From NCBI GenBank assembly GCA_016282135.1, contig JAEEKA010000088.1, forward strand, positions 1 to 42,493: 42,493 nucleotides of DNA. Direction: 5' to 3'. The stretch is from Oscillospiraceae bacterium (lineage in GTDB: Bacteria > Bacillota > Clostridia > Oscillospirales > Oscillospiraceae). The position numbers were made by a program, and so were the translations under genes. The stretch's first letter is position 1. The number at the start of each line of letters is the position of its first letter. The notes beneath the pieces were generated by a model, which worked only from the letters and a program-made list of their open reading frames with translations, had not been told where the DNA came from and ran no database searches. This document shows positions 30,482 to 39,334 of this stretch, in pieces.

Positions 30482-31303
30482 ATGATACGCATTCTTCATG
30501 CGCTTGACTGGGTTGCGCCTTTTCTTGCAGACCTTAACCAGGACCCGGATTATTCCGATCCGCATCTTCTTACGGAGGAGCAGATACAACTCAATCTGTG
30601 TAACGCGATAGAGAAACAGAGTGATCTGGTCCTTGGCGTCTATGACGGCGACCAGATTACCGGCCTGTTTGTGTTCCTGGTGCTGCCAGAGGAACGCTAT
30701 CTGGAGATGATTGTGGGCCTGTCCCGGTCGTCTGCTGCCTATCGGGAAATTCTGAATTTTCTGCGGGCCTGTTATCCGGGGTTCCAGGCGGATTTCGTAT
30801 TCAATCCCCGCAACGAGCTGCTGAAAAAGCTTCTGGAAGATCGGAACGCGGCCTTCGACCCGGTGCAGCGCAGAATGAATTTGGACGATTATATACAGGA
30901 ACATGATACCCTGGGCATCGTGCCGCTTTCCGAGGGATACCTTTCGGAATACTGTGCCATGCACAGCAAGGACGTCTATTGGACCGGAGAAAAGGTTTAC
31001 CGGGCCACAGACCGATTCCGCGTTTTTCTGGCTATCGAGGACGGACACGTGGCTGGGTATGTGGACGTGACCCATAAATTTGAGGAGAATGAGGTCTACG
31101 ACCTTCTGGTCAGGGAAGCGTCCAGACAGCGTGGATGGGGCAGAAAGCTGATGGCAAAGGCGCTTGCCGAGAACCGTCCTAATGGAATGCTGTTGTTTGT
31201 GGACGCGGATAATGATCCCGCGATCCGCCTCTATCAATCCCTCGGCTTTGAATTTGTCCCAAAAGGGGACAACCAGACCGCTTTCTGGAAGATTCCGTGC
31301 TGA
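30482..31303 (+). CDS. GNAT-family N-acetyltransferase
   Basis: The 273-residue protein ends in a GNAT domain (about residues 145-270): FLAIEDGHVAGYVDV, then YDLLVREASRQRGWGRKLMAKAL as the acetyl-CoA pyrophosphate loop (R/Q-x-x-G-x-G/R), then VDADNDPAIRLYQSLGFEFV. The N-terminal 140 residues form a second, degenerate GNAT-like half (VLGVYDGDQITGLFVFLVLP), so it is probably a tandem-GNAT protein. The ATG at 30482 follows AAGGAG. It ends the plus-strand unit, with a bidirectional terminator beyond. Confidence 0.88.
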   Translation: MIRILHALDWVAPFLADLNQDPDYSDPHLLTEEQIQLNLCNAIEKQSDLVLGVYDGDQITGLFVFLVLPEERYLEMIVGLSRSSAAYREILNFLRACYPGFQADFVFNPRNELLKKLLEDRNAAFDPVQRRMNLDDYIQEHDTLGIVPLSEGYLSEYCAMHSKDVYWTGEKVYRATDRFRVFLAIEDGHVAGYVDVTHKFEENEVYDLLVREASRQRGWGRKLMAKALAENRPNGMLLFVDADNDPAIRLYQSLGFEFVPKGDNQTAFWKIPC

Positions 31304-31327
31304 GCGAGACGTATACTTGTGTACTGA

Positions 31328-31359
31328 AAAAGCCTCCGTCAGGGTTGACGGAGGCTTTT
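31328..31359. terminator. Bidirectional terminator between the acetyltransferase and the beta-galactosidase
   Basis: A 14-bp perfect stem (AAAAGCCTCCGTCA at 31328-31341 with its complement at 31346-31359, loop GGGT) ends in TTTT on either strand. It separates two convergent genes. Confidence 0.92.
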
Positions 31360-31363
31360 CCTG

Positions 31364-34309
31364 TCAAATCTTTTCCACACGAATAAGGAATCGTAAAAGG
31401 TAATCTTCAGTTACAGGGTAGCTGAACTCCGGGGCGGTACGAGGCCCACAGGAGCCGGTGCCGATGCCCTGCTGGAAGGCCTGAATCGTGACGTAAGTGC
31501 CGGTTCGGACCTCGTCTTCCCGGTGCCGCATCCGCAGCAGGGCCTTATCTGAATAGGGCTTGATCCCCAGCTCAAAGGGCCGGTCAACAGCCTCAAATCG
31601 AACAGAAACTGCGCCGTCAGAGACGGAAGCCCAGCTGCAGTCACAGCGGTTGCCGCTTTCCTGGGGCCGGATGTTGGGCTCCGTCATATCTGCGACCTTG
31701 CAGGAAACGGTGCTGATGGGGAACTGCTCCTTCATGTCGCAGTAGCTCTCACCGGTTCTGCCCCGGTAGCATACCTCATCAAACCGGCGATTCAGCCGGA
31801 AAGCCTTGCCGAAGCGAGGAATCGTCCCACTGCCCCGCAGGCAGTGCAGGCGGCTTGTGACAAGAATTCCGTCCGCAATCCCCTCATAAATGTCTGTAAG
31901 CTCAAACTGCCCTTCCAAACCGGTCAGAACGGTCCTGACTTCGATCCGGTTATTCAAGGTGCGGATATTCTGAACGGTCTCCTTCATCCCATACCAGTGC
32001 CGCATGCTGTCCCGGGACATGGGATCCCGGTCGTTGTCAGTGGCGGCCCGCCACAGGATTGTGAAGGGATCGGAGGCAATCAGCTTATGTCCGTCCGGAA
32101 GCTCCAGACAGAACTGCCCATTCGGGAAGCAAAGTCCCACAGGCTTCCCGGTGGCTTTCGGCGTCGGAAGCGTCGGCTCTTCCAAAACAAGCTGTTCCGT
32201 GGAGACGGTATTGCCTGTTTGTGTGTCTGTGACATACACCGTCAAAATCCGCCCCTCTGCCGTGGCCGTTCCGGTGTGGAGCCGAACCCGAATGGAAGAA
32301 AGCGGCGCAGCCTTGGGCCGCAGCATGGTTCTTGTTCCGTCGTTCCAGCAGAACAGAAGAGCATATCGCTCCCCGGGCGTAAATCCGGTGGTATTGAATA
32401 TCTCAAATGTTTCGTCTGCAATGTGCCGTACGCGGATGGGACGGTAGATGTGACGAATCAGCTTTGCTCCGGTCGAGGGCGAACGATCGGGGTAGAACAG
32501 GCCGTCCACGCAGAAGTTTCCGTCGTGTTCCCATTCCCCGTGGTCACCGCCGTAGGTATAACTGCCGTCCGGGTGCAGGACGGCGTGATCCACCATTTCC
32601 CAGACGCAGCCGCCCATCAGATTATCATGTTCGTAAATGATCTTCCAATAGGCTTCCGCGTTGCCGGGTCCTACACCCATGGCGTGCGCGTACTCACAGA
32701 GGAAGTAGGGGCGCTCATTCAGGCGCTGTTCCTTCCGGCAATGCTCTCCCACCTCCAGAACCTTGGCGGGCTCCGGGTACATTTCGCTGCCCACGTCGTA
32801 GCAGGTCCGTTTGCAGTGAATCACAGACTCATAGTGTATCGGCAGGGGAGTCCGCTCCTTGAGCCAGCGATACATGGCGTCGGTGTTGCAGGTGCCGCCG
32901 GATTCATTGCCCAGTGACCACAGGATCACACAGGTGCTGCCACGGAGCTTATCCCGCCCGTAGAGCCTGGAAATTCGGTCAAGGTATCGGGGCTCCCAAC
33001 TGGGATCGTCGGAGATCAGATCATAGCTGGGCGGAAGGCGATGCGCCCAGGTACCGTGGGTTTCCAGGTCGTTTTCGTCGATGATGTAGAGGCCCAATTC
33101 GTTGGCCAGCTCCAGCAGCAGAGGATCCGGGGGATAGTGGGAGGTCCGAATCGTGTCAATGTTGTATTTTTTGCACAGACGAAGATCCTGCCTGATTTCC
33201 TTCGGCGTCATGGTATAGCCGTTGGCAGGGGAGCTGTCGTGATGGTTGACGCCGTGCAGCTTAATCTTCCGGCCGTTGAGCAGGAACACGTCGCCCCGGA
33301 TTTCAACCGTCCGAAACCCAAGCCGCTCCCTGACGCAGCAGGAATCCGTCTCATAGTAGACGCTGTATAGGGTCGGGTATTCGGCATTCCATTCCGTCAC
33401 ATCCAGATCCTTGAAGCAAACCGCGGCTTTTCCCTTGACGACCCTTGCGGAGGCAGTGCGAGTCAGCCCGTTTCCCTCCAGACTGAAGCGAATCTCAGTG
33501 CCCTCGGCGGCCTCAGCGGAAAGCGTCAGCGCGTACAGATCGCCGTGTTTTTCCGTCCTGGCATCGATATCCCACAGGTCTTTCGGCTCGGAGACCCGAA
33601 GCAAAACGTCCCGAAAAATGCCGTTGTTGCGGAACATATCCTGGCATTCCAGATAGCTTCCGGTGCACCAGCGGCGCACCAGAACCAGCAGCTCGTTTTC
33701 ACCGGAGTGCAGATACTGTGTCAGATCAAACTCCGCGGTATTATGGGCTCCCTCGGAGTAGCCCACGAACTGTCCGTTGACATACAGATCCAGGCAGCTC
33801 GCCACGCCCAGGAAAGAGATCACGTACTGCTTCTCCCCCGGCTCCACGCAGAGCATACGGCGATATATTCCGGCAAAGTTGTATTCGTCCTTTGGCGTCT
33901 TCCACCGGGGCTTGACGCCCTGATCTCCGCCGATCCAGGAGAAGACCCGGCCAACAGGGTCCATTGTCGGAATGGCCGGAGGATCAAAGGGAAACTGATA
34001 GCGCACGTTCAAATAAAAGGGCCGATCGATCCATCGAAACTGCCAGCAGGCCGGAACGTCCATCTGTTCAAATTGAATCTGATCCGTATCGATCTCCACA
34101 GGAAGCTCCGCCGGTCTGGGGAAAAATATAAAATCCCAGGATCCGTTCAGGCATTGGACCTTCGCAGAGCAATAACGCTTCTCCAGAAGCTTTGCCGCAT
34201 CAGCGGCAGACCGGTCCGGAAAGGGGATAAAGTAGCTTCTGGGGGGCAGCTTGTTGATTTCGAATACACGGAAATCCGCGTAATTGCTGTGATTGAGCGT
34301 GTATTTCAT
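31364..34309 (-). CDS. Beta-galactosidase, glycoside hydrolase family 2
   Basis: A 981-residue cytosolic LacZ-type enzyme (no signal peptide) that cleaves terminal beta-galactosides. The layout is: N-terminal jelly-roll sugar-binding domain (WQFRWIDRPFYLNVRYQFPFDPP, GVASCLDLYVNGQFVGYSEG), immunoglobulin-like domain, TIM barrel with HGVNHHDSS, acid/base glutamate in WSLGNESG near residue 467 and nucleophile glutamate in CEYAHAMG near 537, then the C-terminal beta-galactosidase small-chain domain. It begins nine bases after murC on the same strand, so the two may share a transcript though unrelated. No sugar transporter or repressor is adjacent. Confidence 0.95.
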   Translation of the reverse strand: MKYTLNHSNYADFRVFEINKLPPRSYFIPFPDRSAADAAKLLEKRYCSAKVQCLNGSWDFIFFPRPAELPVEIDTDQIQFEQMDVPACWQFRWIDRPFYLNVRYQFPFDPPAIPTMDPVGRVFSWIGGDQGVKPRWKTPKDEYNFAGIYRRMLCVEPGEKQYVISFLGVASCLDLYVNGQFVGYSEGAHNTAEFDLTQYLHSGENELLVLVRRWCTGSYLECQDMFRNNGIFRDVLLRVSEPKDLWDIDARTEKHGDLYALTLSAEAAEGTEIRFSLEGNGLTRTASARVVKGKAAVCFKDLDVTEWNAEYPTLYSVYYETDSCCVRERLGFRTVEIRGDVFLLNGRKIKLHGVNHHDSSPANGYTMTPKEIRQDLRLCKKYNIDTIRTSHYPPDPLLLELANELGLYIIDENDLETHGTWAHRLPPSYDLISDDPSWEPRYLDRISRLYGRDKLRGSTCVILWSLGNESGGTCNTDAMYRWLKERTPLPIHYESVIHCKRTCYDVGSEMYPEPAKVLEVGEHCRKEQRLNERPYFLCEYAHAMGVGPGNAEAYWKIIYEHDNLMGGCVWEMVDHAVLHPDGSYTYGGDHGEWEHDGNFCVDGLFYPDRSPSTGAKLIRHIYRPIRVRHIADETFEIFNTTGFTPGERYALLFCWNDGTRTMLRPKAAPLSSIRVRLHTGTATAEGRILTVYVTDTQTGNTVSTEQLVLEEPTLPTPKATGKPVGLCFPNGQFCLELPDGHKLIASDPFTILWRAATDNDRDPMSRDSMRHWYGMKETVQNIRTLNNRIEVRTVLTGLEGQFELTDIYEGIADGILVTSRLHCLRGSGTIPRFGKAFRLNRRFDEVCYRGRTGESYCDMKEQFPISTVSCKVADMTEPNIRPQESGNRCDCSWASVSDGAVSVRFEAVDRPFELGIKPYSDKALLRMRHREDEVRTGTYVTIQAFQQGIGTGSCGPRTAPEFSYPVTEDYLLRFLIRVEKI

Positions 34310-34318
34310 GAAAGCGCC

Positions 34319-35695
34319 TCATTCTTTCGTATCGCAGATCGTCTTGCTGACCGTGTAGATGTCACCGGCGCCGACGGTCAGAATGACGTCGCCGGGCTTG
34401 GCGATGGAGCGCAGATAATCGGAAACCTCCGGAAGCGTATCGAAACAAACCGCGCCGGGAATTTTCGCTGCCAGGTCGCTGGAATGGATGTTGACGGTGT
34501 TCCGCTCCCGCGCCGCGTATATTTCCGACAGCACCAGCACGTCCGGGGCCTGGAGCACCTCCACGAACAGGTCAAACAGGGCTTTTGTCCGGGTGTAGGT
34601 GTGGGGCTGGAAGGCCAAGATCACCCGCTCATAGCCCATGGAGCGAACAGCCTTTAACAGAGAGCTGACCTCGTGGGGGTGGTGTGCGTAATCATCATAG
34701 ACGTCCGCCCCGTTGCAGCGTCCTTTGAATTCCAAGCGGCGTCCCGCGCCGTGGAATTCAGCAAGCGCCCGGGAAACGCATTCACCCGGGATGCCCATGT
34801 CATGGGCCACAGCGCAGGCGCCCATGGCGTTGACCAGATTGTATTCTCCGAAAACGCCAAGGGAGAGCTCACAGTAGGGAAGACCGTCACAGATTACGGT
34901 GCAGTTCCGCCAGTCCGCAGAGACGTTTTCCGGGTGGACGTCGTTCTGCTTTCCCAGGCCGAAGCTCCGGTAGGAGAGACCCTGCAGGGCGTCAGCGGTA
35001 TTCTTGTCGTCTCCGTTCGCAAGGATCATTCCGTTTTCCGGAACCAATTGGGCAAAGTATCGAAAAGAGGCCTTGATTTCCTCCAGATCCTTGAAAAAGT
35101 CCAGATGGTCCTCTTCAATGTTATTGATTACCGCGACGGTAGGGGAGAAGTTGTGGAAGGAGTTGCAGTATTCGCAGCTCTCCGCAATGATCGTGTCGCC
35201 GTTGCCTACCCGATGCCCTGCGTGCAGCAGGGGAAGAAAGCCGCCGATCATCACGGTGGGGTCCTTTCCGGCCTCCATAAAAATGTGGGTAATCATGGAG
35301 GTAGTAGTGGTTTTTCCGTGGGTCCCGGCGACGCAGATCGCGTTGGGATATTCCTGCATCAGCACGCCCCAGGCCTCTGCCCGCTCAAACACCGGAATGC
35401 CCGCGGCTCTGGCGGCGGCGATTTCGGGATTATCATTATGGGCCGCTGCGGTGCGGATCACGCAGTCCGCGCCCCGGACGTTTTCAGCGCTGTGTCCGAT
35501 ATAAACAGTAATTCCGTGGGATTTCAGCTCTTCGGTGGAGACCGAAGCGTTCATGTCCGATCCGGTGATTTCCATACCGCGATCCCGGAGTACAATGGCA
35601 AGCGGCCGCATGGACACGCCGCCGATTCCGACCAAATGGATCCGCTTTCCCGGCTGAAAACACGCGCGGATTTGTTTCACGGTTTTTGATTGCAT
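34319..35695 (-). CDS. murC: UDP-N-acetylmuramate--L-alanine ligase
   Basis: Adds L-alanine to UDP-MurNAc with ATP, starting the peptidoglycan stem peptide. The 458-residue protein has the Rossmann VGIGGVSM (22-29), ATP P-loop GTHGKTTT (124-131), NIEEDHLDFF, the YDDYAHHPHEV block and a C-terminal ligase domain. The ATG at 35695 has AGGAGG upstream. The promoter at 35737 drives it, divergent from the AGCS transporter. No other mur genes are adjacent, which is common for murC in clostridia. Confidence 0.97.
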   Translation of the reverse strand: MQSKTVKQIRACFQPGKRIHLVGIGGVSMRPLAIVLRDRGMEITGSDMNASVSTEELKSHGITVYIGHSAENVRGADCVIRTAAAHNDNPEIAAARAAGIPVFERAEAWGVLMQEYPNAICVAGTHGKTTTTSMITHIFMEAGKDPTVMIGGFLPLLHAGHRVGNGDTIIAESCEYCNSFHNFSPTVAVINNIEEDHLDFFKDLEEIKASFRYFAQLVPENGMILANGDDKNTADALQGLSYRSFGLGKQNDVHPENVSADWRNCTVICDGLPYCELSLGVFGEYNLVNAMGACAVAHDMGIPGECVSRALAEFHGAGRRLEFKGRCNGADVYDDYAHHPHEVSSLLKAVRSMGYERVILAFQPHTYTRTKALFDLFVEVLQAPDVLVLSEIYAARERNTVNIHSSDLAAKIPGAVCFDTLPEVSDYLRSIAKPGDVILTVGAGDIYTVSKTICDTKE

Positions 35696-35736
35696 GGATG
35701 ATTCCTCCTGATTTGGAATGCGCTATTTTCAATACT

Positions 35737-35765
35737 ATTATATCATTATATTATGAAGCAGACAA
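35737..35765 (-). promoter_or_regulatory. Promoter of murC
   Basis: On the minus strand TTGTCT (35760-35765), 17 bp, TATAAT (35737-35742), about 40 bases before murC. A second TATAAT-like box eight bases upstream may add an alternative start. Confidence 0.65.
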
Positions 35766-35862
35766 ATGCGCAAGAGTTTTTTCATGATTGGGATTTGGAT
35801 TTCATATTCTTTCCCGAAAGACATTTTTGGGGTAATGCTCGATTCAAATAGGGGGGACCTGC

Positions 35863-37323
35863 TTGGAGAACCTGCTGCTGCGGCTGGAACGCGCAATCTG
35901 GGGATGGCCGCTTCTCACACTGCTTCTGGGAACCGGCTTATACCTGCTTTTTCGTCTTCGGTTTTATCCGCTCCGCATGCTTCCGAGGGCAATTCAGCTG
36001 GTGCTTCGTGCTGGAAACAAAAGGACCGGAGGCGTCAGCGCCTTCGGCGCCCTGTGTACGTCTCTTTCCGCAACCATCGGAACGGGAAATATGGTCGGCG
36101 TCGCAACAGCCCTCTCTCTGGGCGGTCCGGGAGCGCTGCTCTGGATGGAAATCAGCGCCCTGACCGGGCTGTCATTAAAATTCGCGGAGGGTTTGCTTGC
36201 GGTTGCTTATCGCAAGCGGTCTGCGGAAGGCAGATGGTACGGCGGTCCCTTTGCCTATATCCCCATGGGACTTGGCCCTGGATTTCGGGTGCTTGGGAAA
36301 GCGTTTTCTGTATTTGGCGCACTGGCCGGACTCTGCGGCGTCGGCACCTTCGTGCAGGTTGGAAGCGTGACTTCCTGTCTGACTGCGTTTGTTTCTGAAG
36401 CTTCTCACAGGCTCCATATTGTTTGGCTTCCCTGGGGCGGGGCAGTCCCGGCTGCCGGAATTGCCGCCGGAATCATCCTTTCTGTTCTGGCAGTTCGGTT
36501 CCTGTTTGGCGGCATTGAACAGGTCAGCCGATTTTCTGCTCGCGTTGTACCGCTTATGTGCGGGTTCTATCTATTTTGCTGTCTTTGGATTCTGATCCGA
36601 AACGCAGATCAGCTGCCTTCCGCCCTTCGCTCTGTTTTTGCCGGTGTACTGGACCCGGAGAGCTTTGGCGCGGGTTTTCTTGGCGCAGTCATGGCAGGCG
36701 TCAGCCGCGGCGTGTTTTCCAATGAGGCGGGGCTTGGAACAGCTCCCATTGCCGCTGCTTCGGCGGAAGGCGTGACCCCCGTGGAGCAGGGGCTGATCTC
36801 CATGACCGCAACGGTATTTGACACGTTTCTGATCTGCACCCTGACCGGCCTCGCTATCCTTGTCACCGGAAGCTCCGGCGCAGGCGTCGGCGCGACGATG
36901 ATCGCCTTTGCCAAGGGTCTGCCCTTGCCAGGTCTTGTTTCCAAATTGATAGTGTTTCTGATTCTTTCAATGTTTGCCTTTACCACGGTAATCGGCTGGA
37001 GCTGCTACGGTACTGCTTGCCTGGATGATTTGACCGGCGGTTCCACCCGGATTCGAAACATATATCTGCTTCTGTACGCAATTACAATTGGCCTTGCGCC
37101 GTTTTGCTCTGTGCAGGGAATCTGGACTGCCGCCAATATCTGCAACGGACTGATGGCAGTTCCAAACGTAATCGCCATTCTTATGCTTTCCAACAGAATT
37201 GCGGATTCAACCAGAAAAGCAAAGCGTATTGATTCAATACGCAAGCCTTGTTACTCTGCCGGGCAGAGGACAGAGAGACTTTTTCGGAGGCAACAAGCAT
37301 TTACAAAACACAGAACAAAATGA
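35863..37323 (+). CDS. Sodium:alanine/glycine symporter (AGCS family)
   Basis: An inner-membrane importer of alanine or glycine with sodium ions. The 486-residue protein has about ten hydrophobic segments. It shows family blocks GALCTSLSATIGTGNMVGVATAL, GGPGALLWMEISALTG, FSNEAGLGTAPIAAASAE and FAFTTVIGWSCYG. The start is a TTG at 35863 preceded by a GGGGGG purine site; no in-frame ATG gives the first membrane segment. The last 35 residues are charged and cytoplasmic. Divergent from murC; importing alanine next to an alanine ligase is suggestive but not proof of a link. I see no convincing promoter for it. Confidence 0.93.
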   Translation: MENLLLRLERAIWGWPLLTLLLGTGLYLLFRLRFYPLRMLPRAIQLVLRAGNKRTGGVSAFGALCTSLSATIGTGNMVGVATALSLGGPGALLWMEISALTGLSLKFAEGLLAVAYRKRSAEGRWYGGPFAYIPMGLGPGFRVLGKAFSVFGALAGLCGVGTFVQVGSVTSCLTAFVSEASHRLHIVWLPWGGAVPAAGIAAGIILSVLAVRFLFGGIEQVSRFSARVVPLMCGFYLFCCLWILIRNADQLPSALRSVFAGVLDPESFGAGFLGAVMAGVSRGVFSNEAGLGTAPIAAASAEGVTPVEQGLISMTATVFDTFLICTLTGLAILVTGSSGAGVGATMIAFAKGLPLPGLVSKLIVFLILSMFAFTTVIGWSCYGTACLDDLTGGSTRIRNIYLLLYAITIGLAPFCSVQGIWTAANICNGLMAVPNVIAILMLSNRIADSTRKAKRIDSIRKPCYSAGQRTERLFRRQQAFTKHRTK

Positions 37324-37329
37324 AGAAAC

Positions 37330-37360
37330 CGCGCGTTTTCTCTCGAAAACGCGCGATTTT

Positions 37361-37361
<1 letters not shown>
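37330..37361 (+). terminator. Terminator of the AGCS gene, also facing tRNA-Thr
   Basis: An 11-bp stem (37330-37340 with 37345-37355, loop TCTC) is followed by ATTTTT on the plus strand. It also sits just beyond the 3' end of the minus-strand tRNA-Thr and can serve both. Confidence 0.9.
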
Positions 37362-37436
<75 letters not shown>

Positions 37437-37456
37437 GTTTCGCAGTCAGCTTCGTT

Positions 37457-37484
37457 ATTATAGCAAAAAATCCGAAAATGTCAA
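37457..37484 (-). promoter_or_regulatory. Promoter of tRNA-Thr
   Basis: On the minus strand TTGACA (37479-37484), 16 bp, TATAAT (37457-37462), 20 bases before the tRNA 5' end. Confidence 0.8.
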
Positions 37485-37549
37485 GCCCTATTTTTCGAAA
37501 ATGAAAAGAAAATACCGAGAATACAGGTTAATCTTGTTCCTGCTGAGAT

Positions 37550-39073
37550 TTAGCCTTGCTTTTTCAGACGGGCGCCCTTGGGAAGGCCGAATTTCGGGAT
37601 AAAGCGATCCCATCCGGTAAAGGTAAGAATCAGGATCGTGCCGATCATGATAAAGCTGGTATAGTTCCGGCTGATAATATCAATCGGCGTAAAGCGGTTG
37701 TCAATATAGGTCCCGTCCGCCGCCAGGGGATAGACAACAGAGGCGATGCTTGCGAAGAACACGGGGAAGCAGTGCCAGGGGATCAACTCAGAGCCGTAAA
37801 TACCCATGGAGGACGTAAAGGTTGCCAGCTTGACCCGGAGGCCATACTCGTCCGCCTCCGTATCGCATTCCGTGTTGTTTTCGACGATATCCCGCACGAT
37901 CGGGGACATGGTAGCCACCTGGGCGGATTCGTCCGCAAGGGCGACATTTCCGATCAGGCAGAGCACAGAACACCACCCCATCAGGTGGTGAATATTGCGG
38001 GACATACGGATCACAACTCGTTTCAGGGGGGCAAAGGCGTCCATGGCATTCATAATTCCGCCAAAAACAGACACCCACATCATCATCACGACGACCCAGC
38101 CTCCGGCGCTGCTGAAGCCGGTGAAGATCGGGCCGGACTCAGCAAACCACTGAGGGAAGGAGATGGTGCCTGCAAAAATGCCCAGCAGCAGGGAAGAGAG
38201 GACGCCGGCCCCAAGGCAAAGCAGGGTATGGCAGTTGAGGAAGCTCATGCCTATCACAACGACCACGGGGAAAATCATGTAGAATGGAACACCGTCACGA
38301 ACCTGGTGCAGCAGGTCTACGGCAGAAGGCCGCTCCTGCTCCAGCGCAGTCATGACAGAGTCGGGGATGGTTTCAAAAATCTGCGAAGGATCCCCGGCGG
38401 TAGGGGAAAGTCCAAGTCCGGCCACAAAAAACACAACCAAAGCCACCAGCAGACAGCCCAGAGACCAGAAGAGCTGGTGCTTGACGCGGTCGATGATTTT
38501 TACGTTCTGCATGCCGCAGCTCAGAACGGTCACGTCGGAGATCATTCCGATGTTGTCGCCGAAGCAGGAGCCGCCCGCAATGGCGCAAACGGTCAAGCCG
38601 GCGTCTCCGCCGACAATGTGGCTCAGCCAGAGAAAGATCGGCGCGCAGGCTGCGAAGGTGCCCCAGGAGGAGCCGGTGGCCACTGATAGCAGGCAGGTTA
38701 CAATCAGAGATACAGCGGCGACGCTTTGACCGGTGACGCCGAGCTTCAGCGCGAGATTAATCATGGAGGCGCCGACGCCGGTTGCCATAAAGCACTCGGC
38801 CACAGCATAGGCGAACATCAGGATGAAGAAAATCAGTGCGATCTTCTTCATGGCCTCCATGCCATGCTCAAACGCGTCGCCGAAGCGGACCTTTGCGGTC
38901 AACATATATATAATGATAGCAGCAAAGGTGGCAAGGGGCGCTGCCATCAAAAGATCAAATTTCAGGAAAAGGACCAATCCCGCGAAGAGCAGCAGGGGAA
39001 AGAATTTGAGAATCGCAATCAGCGGATGGTCCGGTTTTCGGCTTTCTGTTTTCTGTTTGTTTTTCTGTTCCAT
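37550..39073 (-). CDS. NhaC-type Na+/H+ antiporter family transporter
   Basis: The 507-residue membrane protein has about 11-12 hydrophobic segments. Family blocks are SVATGSSWGTFAACAPIF, GGSCFGDNIGMISDVTVLS (with conserved aspartates) and NVALADESAQVATMSPIV. Members exchange sodium for protons, or in some cases malate/lactate or amino acids. The N terminus is a short charged tail (about 15 residues). The ATG at 39073 is poorly served by a ribosome site (AAAGG 17 bases away), so the start is less sure. It has its own promoter; no terminator was recognised downstream. Confidence 0.9.
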   Translation of the reverse strand: MEQKNKQKTESRKPDHPLIAILKFFPLLLFAGLVLFLKFDLLMAAPLATFAAIIIYMLTAKVRFGDAFEHGMEAMKKIALIFFILMFAYAVAECFMATGVGASMINLALKLGVTGQSVAAVSLIVTCLLSVATGSSWGTFAACAPIFLWLSHIVGGDAGLTVCAIAGGSCFGDNIGMISDVTVLSCGMQNVKIIDRVKHQLFWSLGCLLVALVVFFVAGLGLSPTAGDPSQIFETIPDSVMTALEQERPSAVDLLHQVRDGVPFYMIFPVVVVIGMSFLNCHTLLCLGAGVLSSLLLGIFAGTISFPQWFAESGPIFTGFSSAGGWVVVMMMWVSVFGGIMNAMDAFAPLKRVVIRMSRNIHHLMGWCSVLCLIGNVALADESAQVATMSPIVRDIVENNTECDTEADEYGLRVKLATFTSSMGIYGSELIPWHCFPVFFASIASVVYPLAADGTYIDNRFTPIDIISRNYTSFIMIGTILILTFTGWDRFIPKFGLPKGARLKKQG

Positions 39074-39138
39074 GGGTCAATAATCGCAGCCTTTCTCTGA
39101 GAATCTTTGGAAATTATCTCAAAATGTCCAACACTATA

Positions 39139-39167
39139 ATCATATCAGAAGCGTCCGCAAAAGTAAA
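39139..39167 (-). promoter_or_regulatory. Promoter of the NhaC-type gene
   Basis: On the minus strand TTTACT (39162-39167), 17 bp, TATGAT (39139-39144), about 65 bases ahead of the gene. Confidence 0.55.
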
Positions 39168-39273
39168 CCTTTATTTTGGATATTTTAATTCTGCTGTTTT
39201 TGAATGAGTTCACACGATATTCAATATAATCGTCCAAATTGCACAAAAGTTTTAAGAAATTTTTATCTACCTA

Positions 39274-39303
39274 TTGCAATTCTACTACATGTTGTGCTAT
39301 AAT
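39274..39303 (+). promoter_or_regulatory. Promoter of the SLH surface-protein gene
   Basis: TTGCAA (39274-39279), 18 bp, TATAAT (39298-39303), followed within 30 bases by AAGGAGG and the ATG at 39335. Confidence 0.72.
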
Positions 39304-39334
39304 GCTCGAAGAACCAAAATAAGGAGGTTGTTCT

